Shown here in pieces: positions 55,970 to 64,000 of a DNA stretch of 64,000 nt (its first letter is position 1; every line of letters begins with the position of its first letter). Where the stretch lies: the NCBI GenBank assembly GCA_902489745.1, contig CABUBB010000002.1, positions 62,001 through 126,000 on the forward strand. Direction: 5' to 3'. The notes under the pieces are model-generated. The model worked only from the letters and a program-made list of their open reading frames with translations, was not told where the DNA came from and did not search any database. Source of the stretch: Metaruminococcus_A sp003150405. GTDB taxonomy: Bacteria; Bacillota; Clostridia; Oscillospirales; Ruminococcaceae. The translations under genes were made by a program, and so were the position numbers.

Positions 55970-58900
55970 AGCAATTTGTCCATTTACATGTGCATACCGA
56001 ATACAGCCTGCTCGACGGCGCTTGCCGCATCAATCAACTGGTGGATCGGGTGGCAGAGTTGGGGCAGCCTGCTATTGCCATTACCGACCACGGGTGTATG
56101 TACGGCGCTGTGGAGTTCTATAAAGCCTGCAAGGAAAAAGGAATTAAGCCAATCATCGGCTGTGAGGTGTACGTTGCGCCGCGCAGCCGTTTTGATAAAG
56201 AAGCGCAGTATGATCAGAAGCCGTACCATTTGGTACTGCTGTGTAAAAACGACGTGGGCTACCAGAACCTGATCCGTATGGTTTCCGCAGGCTATATTGA
56301 AGGCTTTTACAACAAGCCACGTATTGATCGGAACCTGTTAATGGAACACCATGAGGGGTTGATTGCGCTTTCCGCTTGCCTTGCGGGGGAAATTCCGCGT
56401 GCATTGACGGCGAACAATTTGGAAAAAGCGTATGAAACCGCCCGGTTTTATAAAGAACTGTTTGGCCCGGATTATTATATTGAATTACAGAACCATGGCA
56501 TAGCGGAACAAAAACGCATATTGCCGGGGATGGTTCAGCTGGCAAGAGAGCTTAATATCCCGCTGGTTGCCACCAATGATGCGCACTACATCCGCAAAGA
56601 GGACGCGCGGATGCAGAGTGTGCTTACCAGCATTCAGCTCAACCAGGTGGTGGGAAGTGAGAAGTCGCTGGAATTTGCGACCGATGAATTCTATATTAAA
56701 TCCGCCGATGAAATGGACGAGTTATTTGGCGTTTATGAAGGAGCGCTGGAAAACACGATCCGCATTGCGGAACAGTGTGCGTTTGACTTTGAGTTTGGTG
56801 TGACCAAGCTGCCGCAGTTCACTACGCCGGACGGCTCAGATAACACCGAGTTTTTCATTAACCTCTGTGAAAAGGGACTGACGGAGCGGTATGGCGACCG
56901 GGTAACCAGTGAAATACGGGAACGGTTGGAGTATGAAATTAGTGTCATCACCCAAATGGGCTATGTGGACTATTTCCTGATTGTTTATGATTTTATCCAC
57001 TTTGCTAAATCCCGCGGGATCCCAGTAGGACCAGGGCGCGGTTCCGGCGCCGGCAGTCTCTGCGCATACTGCATTGGCATTACCGGCATTGATCCCATGC
57101 GTTACCAGCTCCTGTTTGAACGATTCCTCAACCCGGAGCGAGTGAGCATGCCGGACTTTGATATCGACTTCTGCTATGAACGGCGGCAGGAAGTTATCGA
57201 TTACGTTATTCGCAAATACGGGCAGGATCATGTGGCGCAAATCATCACCTTTGGAACAATGGCGGCACGTGCAGCAATCCGTGACGTGGGCCGGGCACTC
57301 GGCGTTTCTTACCAGACGGTGGACCGTGTAGCGAAGATGATCCCCAATGTGCTGCATATGACAATCCGGGGTGCTTTGGAGGAGTCCCGTCAGCTGCGTC
57401 AGGAATGTGAAAACGACGAAGGCGTTCGTCATCTCGTTGAAATGGCAATGCAGCTTGAAGGAATGCCGCGCCACGCTTCAACCCACGCTGCCGGTGTGGT
57501 GATTACCCGTGATCCGGCGGATACCTACGTTCCGTTGCAGAAAAACGATGAATCCATTGTTACCCAGTATACCATGACGATATTGGAAGAACTGGGCTTG
57601 CTGAAGATGGACTTTCTCGGCCTGCGCAACCTTACCGTCATCAGCGACTGTGAAAAAGAAATTCAGAAAATGCACCCGGATTTTTCAGCGGAGGATATTC
57701 CGATAGATGATCCGGATGTTTACCAGATGCTTTCACAGGGGCTGACTAGCGGCGTGTTTCAGCTGGAATCCGCCGGGATGCGTCAGACGCTGATTCAGCT
57801 TCGGCCGGAATCTATTGAAGATATCATTGCGGTAACCTCACTGTACCGTCCGGGACCGGCCAAGTCCATTCCGGATTATATTGCAAACCGGCACGATCCG
57901 TCGCGGGTGCGGTACAAGCATCCGTTGCTTAAGCCGATTCTGGAAGTCACCTACGGATGCATTGTCTACCAGGAGCAGGTGATGCAGATCTGCCGCGTAC
58001 TGGCAGGATATTCCTATGGACAGGCGGATCTTGTACGGCGTGCTATGGCCAAAAAGAAACATGACGTTATGGAAAAGGAACGCGAATATTTCCTTTACGG
58101 CAAAAAGGCACCGGACGGAACGACAGAGTGCATCGGAGCGGTTGCCAATGGTGTGGATGAACAGACGGCAATTTCTATTTTTGATGAAATGTCCTCCTTT
58201 GCATCCTATGCCTTTAATAAATCTCACGCGGCGGCATACGCTTTTGTGGCATATCAGACCGCTTATTTAAAATGCCATTATCCCAAGGAATACATGGCAG
58301 CTCTTCTCACAAGTGTATTGATGGATTCCGGAAAAATTCTGGAGTACTTTGACGAATGTACCCGGCTGGGGATCAGGCTGCTTCCTCCGGACATCAATGA
58401 AAGCTACCTGCGGTTTACCGTGAGCGGAGAGCACATCCGTTTTGGGCTGCTGGCAATTAAAAACATTGGGCGCGGGCTCATTCAGAATATTGTCAAAGAG
58501 CGGGAAGAGCACGGGAAATTCCGTTCGCTTTACGATTTTTGTGACCGGATGCAGGGAAGGGAGTTCAACAAGCGCGCAGTGGAAAGTCTCATAAAATGCG
58601 GGGCATTCGACCATTTGGGGAGTACCCGGAGGGCGATGCTCACCTGCTATGAAAAACTCATAGATTTTGTAGACAGCAATCGGCGCAACAACATTGAAGG
58701 ACAGTTTAACCTGTTTGGGCGGTCGGAGCAAACGGCTGATGTGTTCGAAATCCCTGTGATGTCGGAATACCCGCTCCCACAACTTTTGGCAATGGAAAAG
58801 GAGATGTCTGGCATTTACTTAAGCGGGCATCCGCTAACCGCCTACAACGACTTTGCAAAGCGTCAGCACTGCCATTCAATTTTAGATTTAATCGAAGGGA

Positions 58901-59451
58901 CCGAGGAGATTCCGCCCCGTTATCCGGATAAAACCAAAGTACGTGTGCTTGGAATGGTACAGCACGTAAAAACAATTCGTACAAAGTCCAGCAATCAAAT
59001 AATGGCCTTTGTACAGCTTGAGGGAACCAATGGAACCATAGAGGTAATTGTATTTCCAAAGGTGTATGAGCAATTTGCCCCAATCGTTACAGCGGGCCGC
59101 ACTCTCATGGTAGACGGGGAAATCAGCATCAAGGAAGATGAGGGCTGCAAGATTCTTTGTAGCGAAGTGCGCGAGGTCACCGATGAAGTGCTGCGCAACC
59201 CGAATGCGGCAAAGCCTGTCACCAGCCAGGTTCTCTACCTGAAGTTTCAGGATCCATCCGACCCGAACCTTGTTCCAGTCCTCAATGAATTGCGCGCCGC
59301 ACCGGGAAAAGCGGTGGTAAAAATTTACTTTGTTAAGACCGGAAAACTAACCTATGCACCTGGCAGACTGGCCGTAACTCCAACAGAGGAATTGCTTGGA
59401 TTTTTAAGAGGAGTGCTCGGAGAAGCTGCGGTCAGTATAAAAGAAAAGTAG
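55966..59451 (+). CDS. dnaE: DNA polymerase III alpha subunit DnaE
   Basis: A 1161-residue replicative polymerase of the DnaE1 type. The N-terminal PHP domain carries HLHVHTEYSLLDGACRI, AITDHGCMYGAVEFY and GCEVYVAPRS. The palm has GPGRGSGAGSLCAYCIGIT (catalytic region) and PDFDIDFCYERRQEV (catalytic Asp pair). FNKSHAAAYAFVAYQTAYLK and the C-terminal OB-fold (VLGMVQHVKTIRTKSSNQIM) are intact. Together with PolC, found in Firmicutes, it is the second polymerase, so look for polC elsewhere. It overlaps the whiA stop (ATGA). Confidence 0.97.
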   Translation: MKQFVHLHVHTEYSLLDGACRINQLVDRVAELGQPAIAITDHGCMYGAVEFYKACKEKGIKPIIGCEVYVAPRSRFDKEAQYDQKPYHLVLLCKNDVGYQNLIRMVSAGYIEGFYNKPRIDRNLLMEHHEGLIALSACLAGEIPRALTANNLEKAYETARFYKELFGPDYYIELQNHGIAEQKRILPGMVQLARELNIPLVATNDAHYIRKEDARMQSVLTSIQLNQVVGSEKSLEFATDEFYIKSADEMDELFGVYEGALENTIRIAEQCAFDFEFGVTKLPQFTTPDGSDNTEFFINLCEKGLTERYGDRVTSEIRERLEYEISVITQMGYVDYFLIVYDFIHFAKSRGIPVGPGRGSGAGSLCAYCIGITGIDPMRYQLLFERFLNPERVSMPDFDIDFCYERRQEVIDYVIRKYGQDHVAQIITFGTMAARAAIRDVGRALGVSYQTVDRVAKMIPNVLHMTIRGALEESRQLRQECENDEGVRHLVEMAMQLEGMPRHASTHAAGVVITRDPADTYVPLQKNDESIVTQYTMTILEELGLLKMDFLGLRNLTVISDCEKEIQKMHPDFSAEDIPIDDPDVYQMLSQGLTSGVFQLESAGMRQTLIQLRPESIEDIIAVTSLYRPGPAKSIPDYIANRHDPSRVRYKHPLLKPILEVTYGCIVYQEQVMQICRVLAGYSYGQADLVRRAMAKKKHDVMEKEREYFLYGKKAPDGTTECIGAVANGVDEQTAISIFDEMSSFASYAFNKSHAAAYAFVAYQTAYLKCHYPKEYMAALLTSVLMDSGKILEYFDECTRLGIRLLPPDINESYLRFTVSGEHIRFGLLAIKNIGRGLIQNIVKEREEHGKFRSLYDFCDRMQGREFNKRAVESLIKCGAFDHLGSTRRAMLTCYEKLIDFVDSNRRNNIEGQFNLFGRSEQTADVFEIPVMSEYPLPQLLAMEKEMSGIYLSGHPLTAYNDFAKRQHCHSILDLIEGTEEIPPRYPDKTKVRVLGMVQHVKTIRTKSSNQIMAFVQLEGTNGTIEVIVFPKVYEQFAPIVTAGRTLMVDGEISIKEDEGCKILCSEVREVTDEVLRNPNAAKPVTSQVLYLKFQDPSDPNLVPVLNELRAAPGKAVVKIYFVKTGKLTYAPGRLAVTPTEELLGFLRGVLGEAAVSIKEK

Positions 59452-59477
59452 ATTTGTGAAAAGTTTCGCAAAATCGG

Positions 59478-59505
59478 TTGACACCCATTGTTATTTGAGT
59501 AAAAT
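59478..59505 (+). promoter_or_regulatory. Promoter of pfkA
   Basis: Perfect TTGACA (59478-59483), 16-base spacer, TAAAAT (59500-59505). About 84 bases before the pfkA start. Confidence 0.7.
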
Positions 59506-59588
59506 ATAAGGTAGGGAGATTTGGTTTCCTTATTAGTATGGAGATTATCAGCCGTAATGGCTTGAATGAACTGTGGAGGAATTGGCTT

Positions 59589-60551
59589 ATGGAGAGAACG
59601 ATTGGCGTATTGACCAGTGGCGGTGACGCTCCTGGCATGAACGCGGCTATCCGTGCTGTTGTCAGAGCCGGAATCAAAAAGGGGTTTCGTATGGTTGGCA
59701 TCCGCCGCGGATATAACGGTTTAATTAACGGGGATATTTTTGAAATGGACATGCGCAGCGTGTCTGATATTCTCCAGCGCGGCGGTACCGTGTTGTATAC
59801 AGCTCGCTGTGATGAATTCCGCTATGAAGAGGGTCTCCAGAAAGCCAAAAAAACCTGCGAAGAGAACGGCATTGAGGGGATTGTCGTCATTGGCGGAGAC
59901 GGTTCGTTCCGCGGTGCGGCGGATCTTTCGGCGCGCGGCATTAAATGCGTTGGCCTGCCGGGAACTATTGATAATGATATCCAGTGCTCAGAGTATACCA
60001 TCGGTTATGATACCGCCATGAACACCGCAATGGAAATGGTGGATAAAATTCGTGATACGGCGGAATCCCACTATCGTTGTAGTGTTGTTGAGGTCATGGG
60101 ACGTCATGCTGGCTATATTGCGGTTAACTGTGGCATTGCCTGTGGTGCAACCTGCATTTTGGTTCCGGAGATGCCATATACCATTGAGTCCATTGTAGAA
60201 AAAATTAAAGTAACCCAGAAAATTGGTAAACATCATTTTATCATTCTGGTGGCAGAGGGAATCGGCAATGTTAACGAGCTTGCCAAAGAAATTGAACGCC
60301 TGACTGGTGTTGAGTCCCGTGCAACGGTTCTCGGCCATGTACAGCGCGGCGGTTCTCCGACGGTACGAGATCGTGTGCTGGCAAGTCAGATGGGTTATTA
60401 TGCGGTTGAACTCTTGGAAAAGGGGATTGGCAACCGTGTAGTTGGCATGCAGAAAAACCAAGTGGTTGATTTTGATATTCAGGAAGCGTTGCGTATGAAA
60501 AAGCCTTTTGAGGCGAACCTGTACCAGATTGCGCATGACATTTCTTTCTAA
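59589..60551 (+). CDS. pfkA: ATP-dependent 6-phosphofructokinase
   Basis: A 320-residue glycolytic enzyme, the standard bacterial length. ATP-binding: GVLTSGGDAPGMNAAIRA and VVIGGDGSFRGA. Catalytic base region: PGTIDNDI (Asp). Fructose-6-P contacts: EVMGRHAGYIA and the C-terminal HVQRGGSPTVRDR. Gly in GGDGS argues for ATP rather than pyrophosphate use. ATG 59589 follows GGAGG (about 59574); a frame starting 51 bases upstream lacks family support. It has its own promoter and terminator. Confidence 0.97.
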   Translation: MERTIGVLTSGGDAPGMNAAIRAVVRAGIKKGFRMVGIRRGYNGLINGDIFEMDMRSVSDILQRGGTVLYTARCDEFRYEEGLQKAKKTCEENGIEGIVVIGGDGSFRGAADLSARGIKCVGLPGTIDNDIQCSEYTIGYDTAMNTAMEMVDKIRDTAESHYRCSVVEVMGRHAGYIAVNCGIACGATCILVPEMPYTIESIVEKIKVTQKIGKHHFIILVAEGIGNVNELAKEIERLTGVESRATVLGHVQRGGSPTVRDRVLASQMGYYAVELLEKGIGNRVVGMQKNQVVDFDIQEALRMKKPFEANLYQIAHDISF

Positions 60552-60570
60552 AACTACATAGTGTAGTGAA

Positions 60571-60612
60571 GCGGTCTTCGGCTGTAACTGCCGGAGGCCG
60601 TTTATAATTTTG
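60571..60612 (+). terminator. Terminator after pfkA
   Basis: A 12-bp stem with three G-T wobbles (60571-60582 with 60590-60601), 7-base loop, followed by TTTATAATTTT. Confidence 0.75.
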
Positions 60613-60640
60613 ACGTTTTCTGGAAATACTGAAAAGGATA

Positions 60641-60649
60641 TGTTATAAT
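60641..60649 (+). promoter_or_regulatory. Extended -10 promoter for the M16 peptidase pair
   Basis: TGT followed by a perfect TATAAT (60644-60649). The -35 position holds only TGGAAA (60621-60626); a better TTGACG (60610) is too far away. The leader before the coding start would be about 140 bases, with no clear structure seen. Confidence 0.5.
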
Positions 60650-60797
60650 GTCTTTCAGAAACTTTCTATTGAATTTTCAGCGCTGTTTTTATCGGTAGCG
60701 GCGTTGTTCAATTCATTTGGGACAACTGCCTGATAATGGGTGTTGATTCCGGGACAGCAAATAGATAATGTAAAAAATACGGAGGTAGCCACAGCTT

Positions 60798-62069
60798 ATG
60801 TCAGTGACAGTGAAACGCATTTCAATCGGTGGGGGAATAAACCTGACATCCATACAGGATGCACGGTTTAAAACCAATCGTCTTTCTTTTCAGCTTATTG
60901 TACCTCTTGACAAGGAGAACGCTTCGGCCAATGCCATGATCCCTTTTTTAATGAGGAAAGGGTGCCGCGGATGTATGGATTATACTGAGCTCAATCAAAA
61001 GCTCAGTCGGTTGTATGGCGCCGGGCTTTTTACCGATGTACTCAAAGTTGGCGATTTTCAGCTTCTCAATGTAGCGATTTCTGCAATCGATGATTCGTTT
61101 GCTTTGGACAAAGAGGAGGTTGCCGCAAAAGCGGCGGATATCCTTTGCCGTCTAGTGCTGGATCCGGCCTTTTTGCAGAATGGTTTTGACCTGGCGCAGT
61201 TTGATTTGGAAAAGCAGGCGCTTGTCGATGCGATCGAAGCGGAAATCAACGAAAAAACCAGTTATGCTGTACAGCGTGCGGTCGCCAATATGTGTGCGGA
61301 TGAGCCTTACGGTATCCATAAGTACGGCAATGTGGATTCGGTGAAAAAGCTCACGCTTGAAGATGTCATTTCTGCTTACCGCAAAGTAATGAAACATGCA
61401 CGGATTGAAATTTATTTTGTTGGCTGTGGCGATGCATCCGGTATTGCCGAACAGCTCAAACGGGATTTTGCCGGGTTAGAGCGTGCGCCGGTTGAGTCTG
61501 CTGATTCCATCAAGGTATTGAAAGCCGACAGCGTGAATACAGTGGAAGAACGTTATGCGGTGGCTCAGGCCAAACTGGTTATGGGGTTCCGTGCAGGTGC
61601 AGAAACACCGGAGCAGATGGAACATGCCCGGTTGATGGCTTTGCTGTATGGTGGAACACCGCGTTCCAAGTTGTTTTTAAATGTGCGTGAAAAGCTGAGT
61701 CTTTGCTACTATTGTTCAGCGCAGTTGGAGCGCAACAAGGGAATTATGCTGGTCAACAGTGGCGTTGAGTTTGACAACGTGGAAAAGGCAAAAGAAGAAA
61801 TTTTGCGTCAGCTCGACGAAGTAAAAAAAGGAGCTTTTTCTGACGAAGAGCTTGAAGAAACCAAGTTAATGATTGTGGATTCCCTTAAAACGGTAAATGA
61901 TTCGGCTTCTTCCATGGAAATGTGGTATTTGAGCCATTTGTTCCTGCGTTCTGAAATATCTCCTGAGCAAGAAGCGGAATGCCTTTGCCGGATTACGCGG
62001 GAAGAGGTAATTGCGGCTGCAAACCGCGTAACGCTAGATACCGTTTATATACTGGAAGGGGAGGAATGA
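60798..62069 (+). CDS. yfmF: M16 peptidase-like protein YfmF, without the zinc motif
   Basis: A 423-residue protein of the two-halved M16 fold. The place where active enzymes have HxxEH reads IPFLMRKGCRGCMDYTELNQ, so the catalytic His and Glu are lost. The C-terminal RKL-like half (KLFLNVREKLSLCYYCSAQL, GVEFDNVEKAKEEILRQLDE) is well kept. It is the partner of the active YfmH-type protein encoded 4 bases later. In Bacillus, yfmF and yfmH are linked to the 5-aminopentanol modification of EF-P; similar pairs (AlbE/AlbF) mature bacteriocins. GGAGG precedes the ATG. Cytoplasmic. Confidence 0.9.
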   Translation: MSVTVKRISIGGGINLTSIQDARFKTNRLSFQLIVPLDKENASANAMIPFLMRKGCRGCMDYTELNQKLSRLYGAGLFTDVLKVGDFQLLNVAISAIDDSFALDKEEVAAKAADILCRLVLDPAFLQNGFDLAQFDLEKQALVDAIEAEINEKTSYAVQRAVANMCADEPYGIHKYGNVDSVKKLTLEDVISAYRKVMKHARIEIYFVGCGDASGIAEQLKRDFAGLERAPVESADSIKVLKADSVNTVEERYAVAQAKLVMGFRAGAETPEQMEHARLMALLYGGTPRSKLFLNVREKLSLCYYCSAQLERNKGIMLVNSGVEFDNVEKAKEEILRQLDEVKKGAFSDEELEETKLMIVDSLKTVNDSASSMEMWYLSHLFLRSEISPEQEAECLCRITREEVIAAANRVTLDTVYILEGEE

Positions 62070-62073
62070 GCTG

Positions 62074-63354
62074 ATGATTCAGGAAATTACCAACGGACGT
62101 TTAAAAGAAAGCTACTATAAAGTGGAGCATTCCAGCGGGCTGACAGTATTGCTTTACCCAATGCTAGGCTTTTCATCCGCTTATGCCCTTTTCGGAACTC
62201 GTTATGGTTCTATTGACACCACCTTCCGCTCCAACGATAAAGAAGAGTTTATTACTGTGCCGGAGGGAGTTGCGCATTTTCTTGAGCACAAGCTCTTTGA
62301 AAGCGAAGACGGCGTGGATGCTTTTGAGCTGTTCGCCAAAACCGGCGCTTCGGCCAATGCGTTTACTTCCTTTGACCGCACCTGCTATGAATTCACCTGT
62401 ACCGATCATTTTGAGGAATCACTGGAAATACTGCTGAATTTTGTGCAGTCTCCATATTTTACCGAAAAAACGGTGCAGAAGGAACAAGGTATTATTGGAC
62501 AGGAAATCCGGATGCTGCAGGACCGCCCCGGCTGGCGAGTGCTGTTTAACCTGCTCAATGCGCTTTATCAAAATCATCCGGTCAAGGTGGATATTGGCGG
62601 TACGGTAGAAAGCATTGCAAAAATTGACGCGGATTTGCTTTACCGCTGTTATCACACCTTTTATCACCCAAACAATATGGTTTTGGCGGTGGCCGGCAAT
62701 TTTGACTATAAAAAAGCGCTTGAAATTGTGAATCGATGCATCAAACAAGGGGATATCTCCATTCAGGCGGATTCCAGGATGCCGGACGAACCGGCGGAAG
62801 TAGCGCAGAAAAAAATTACCGATACTCTTGAAGTAGCAGTACCGTTGTTCAACATTGGATATAAAGAACAGCCGCTCGAGGGTATGAAACAGGTACGCGC
62901 GTTGGCGGAACTTGAGGTCCTCATTGAAATTATCACCGGTGAAGCAAGCCGTTTTTACCGGGAAGCTTATGATGCAAACCTTATCAATTCCACTTTTTCC
63001 TCGGAACTGTTTACCGGCCCGAATTATTTTGCGGTGTTGTTTGATGGGGAGTCCCGCGATCCGGACGGCGTTTACAGCAAACTCAACGAGGCAATCACGG
63101 CGTTTCGGAAAAACGGCGTTTTGCCGGAGGAGTTTGAAATGGCAAAAAAGGCAGTTTATGGGCGCTATGTCCGCGGTTTTAATAATGTGGAAAGTGTATC
63201 CAATTCTCTAATTACAGCGCATTTCCAGGGCGTTGGCCTTTATGATGTTATTGAAACGGTGGCGGCGGTCACCTTTGATGACATCACCAAGCGGCTGGAG
63301 CATTCGCTCAACACGGAGCATTCGGCTATTTCGGTCATCAACCCCGTACAGTAA
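62074..63354 (+). CDS. yfmH: Zinc-dependent M16 peptidase YfmH
   Basis: A 426-residue active member of the M16 family. The inverted zinc motif HFLEH (VPEGVAHFLEHKLFESEDG), with a downstream Glu (ENGIIGQEIRMLQ-like segment), forms the site. GTRYGSIDTTF is a typical N-terminal strand, and the second half has EAYDANLINSTFSSELFTGP. It would form a heterodimer with the preceding inactive protein. Ribosome site GGAGGAA overlaps the end of yfmF. lgt follows after 15 bases. Substrate unknown; EF-P processing is the leading guess from the family. Confidence 0.92.
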   Translation: MIQEITNGRLKESYYKVEHSSGLTVLLYPMLGFSSAYALFGTRYGSIDTTFRSNDKEEFITVPEGVAHFLEHKLFESEDGVDAFELFAKTGASANAFTSFDRTCYEFTCTDHFEESLEILLNFVQSPYFTEKTVQKEQGIIGQEIRMLQDRPGWRVLFNLLNALYQNHPVKVDIGGTVESIAKIDADLLYRCYHTFYHPNNMVLAVAGNFDYKKALEIVNRCIKQGDISIQADSRMPDEPAEVAQKKITDTLEVAVPLFNIGYKEQPLEGMKQVRALAELEVLIEIITGEASRFYREAYDANLINSTFSSELFTGPNYFAVLFDGESRDPDGVYSKLNEAITAFRKNGVLPEEFEMAKKAVYGRYVRGFNNVESVSNSLITAHFQGVGLYDVIETVAAVTFDDITKRLEHSLNTEHSAISVINPVQ

Positions 63355-63369
63355 AAGGAGTAGACATCA

Positions 63370-64000
63370 ATGGATATCCGTAACGTGACCTTCCCCGGGC
63401 TGGGGATTGATTTGAATATCGACGCAGTTGCCTTTCAAATTGGTTCATTCCAAATTCGTTGGTATGCCCTGATCATTGCGTTTGGGTTTATACTGGCGGC
63501 TGTTTATTGTTTTCGCCGGGCGAAAAAGTTTGGCGTGGACATCGATCGTCTAACCGATATTGTACTGGGCGGGCTGATTGGCGGCATCATCGGCGCACGG
63601 CTGTATTACGTTCTGTTTAAGCTGGATTATTATTCGGCAAATCCGTTGGACATTTTTAAAATCTGGGAGGGCGGTCTTGCAATTTACGGAGGACTGATCG
63701 GTGCAATTTTAGTGGGCTGGTTGGTTGCACACTGGCGGAAAATGCGTTTTGCACCGGTTTTGGACTTGGCTTCTCTCGGCTTTTTGATTGGACAGGGCAT
63801 TGGCCGTTGGGGCAACTTTGTCAATGTGGAGGCTTTTGGCTGCAACACCGACCTGCCCTGGGGTATGTCCGGCACGACGGTAACCCAGTATTTGACCAAA
63901 CAAGCTTCCGAACTCAGCCAGTACGGGATTGCTGTAGATCCCTCCATGCCAGTCCATCCCACTTTTTTTTATGAATCTTTGTGGTGCATTATTGGGTTTG
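63370..64000 (+). CDS. lgt: Prolipoprotein diacylglyceryl transferase Lgt (right end cut)
   Basis: The first 210 residues of Lgt, which attaches diacylglycerol to the lipobox Cys of secreted proteins. It starts at ATG 63370 (AAGGAG at 63355-63360): MDIRNVTFPGLGIDLNID. Several membrane helices are visible (WYALIIAFGFILAAVYCF; GGLIGGIIGARLYYVLF). The signature GRWGNFVNVEAFGC and the substrate-pocket HPTFFYESLW are intact. The frame is open to the window edge, so the C-terminal helices are missing only because the window ends. It would be needed by the lipoproteins encoded at 30859 and 48544. Confidence 0.94.
   Translation, partial: MDIRNVTFPGLGIDLNIDAVAFQIGSFQIRWYALIIAFGFILAAVYCFRRAKKFGVDIDRLTDIVLGGLIGGIIGARLYYVLFKLDYYSANPLDIFKIWEGGLAIYGGLIGAILVGWLVAHWRKMRFAPVLDLASLGFLIGQGIGRWGNFVNVEAFGCNTDLPWGMSGTTVTQYLTKQASELSQYGIAVDPSMPVHPTFFYESLWCIIGF

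Noticed and set aside
60610..60649. TTGACG-TATAAT as a complete sigma-A promoter before yfmF
   Set aside because: The boxes are 28 bases apart; only the extended -10 element was kept.

Overview
The window looks like a chromosomal segment of an endospore-forming, anaerobic Firmicute of the class Clostridia, probably Oscillospiraceae/Ruminococcaceae-like. This is inferred from gene content and order: ytfJ, a DacF-type carboxypeptidase, spoVM, a tricistronic gerA-type receptor operon, prpC-prkC-rsgA-thiN and hprK-murB-rapZ-whiA. AGGAGG-type ribosome binding sites and sigma-A-like TTGnnn-N17-TATAAT promoters fit the same view. Base composition is moderate for most of the window. The stretch from about 29.2 to 34.6 kb is visibly more AT-rich. 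No rRNA, tRNA, CRISPR array, insertion sequence or prophage gene was recognised.

Layout. 0-4.9 kb: end of a DUF2953 gene, ytfJ, dacF, an RluB-type pseudouridine synthase, an unknown gene, then a biotin carrier protein and a biotin-dependent carboxyltransferase closed by a strong terminator. 5.1-18.6 kb: a long housekeeping run on the + strand (yicC, remA, gmk, rpoZ, priA, def, fmt, Zn-metallopeptidase, rsmB, rlmN, prpC, prkC, rsgA, thiN), followed by a small membrane protein and the 27-codon spoVM. 19.2-23.8 kb (- strand): a HhH protein, an aspartate carbamoyltransferase with a PyrI-like zinc tail and an FMN-reductase-type flavoprotein form one operon. A separate gene fuses an AraM-type glycerol-1-phosphate dehydrogenase to an AraL/NagD-type HAD phosphatase. 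24-29.2 kb: a DDAH-family amidinohydrolase, a B12-binding radical SAM protein and a GH78-like alpha-L-rhamnosidase.

29.3-33.3 kb is an accessory redox cluster: LysR regulator, MerR-like gene, flavodoxin lipoprotein, double-CMD protein, cupin and a second flavodoxin. The MerR-like gene and the cupin gene each carry an apparent frameshift in this sequence. 33.6-40.5 kb: a PRK06851-type P-loop protein, sbcDC and purB. 40.6-44.8 kb: secD, secF, a TIM-barrel epimerase-like gene, a DUF6514-like gene and nrdR.

44.8-49.7 kb is a sporulation and germination locus. A DUF421-DUF4363 pair is transcribed divergently from gerAA-gerAB-gerAC, and the short shared intergenic region carries back-to-back forespore-sigma-like promoters and a dyad. 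49.8-64 kb: a GT4 glycosyltransferase, hprK, a PHP phosphatase, murB, rapZ, whiA, dnaE, pfkA, the YfmF/YfmH M16 peptidase-like pair, and lgt, which runs off the right edge.

No clearly new multi-gene system was found. The most unusual items are the AraM-AraL fusion, the ATCase with a zinc tail in a HhH/flavoprotein operon, the divergent DUF421/gerA arrangement, and the decaying (or mis-sequenced) flavodoxin-CMD-cupin cluster. Promoter calls are by eye and are inferences.
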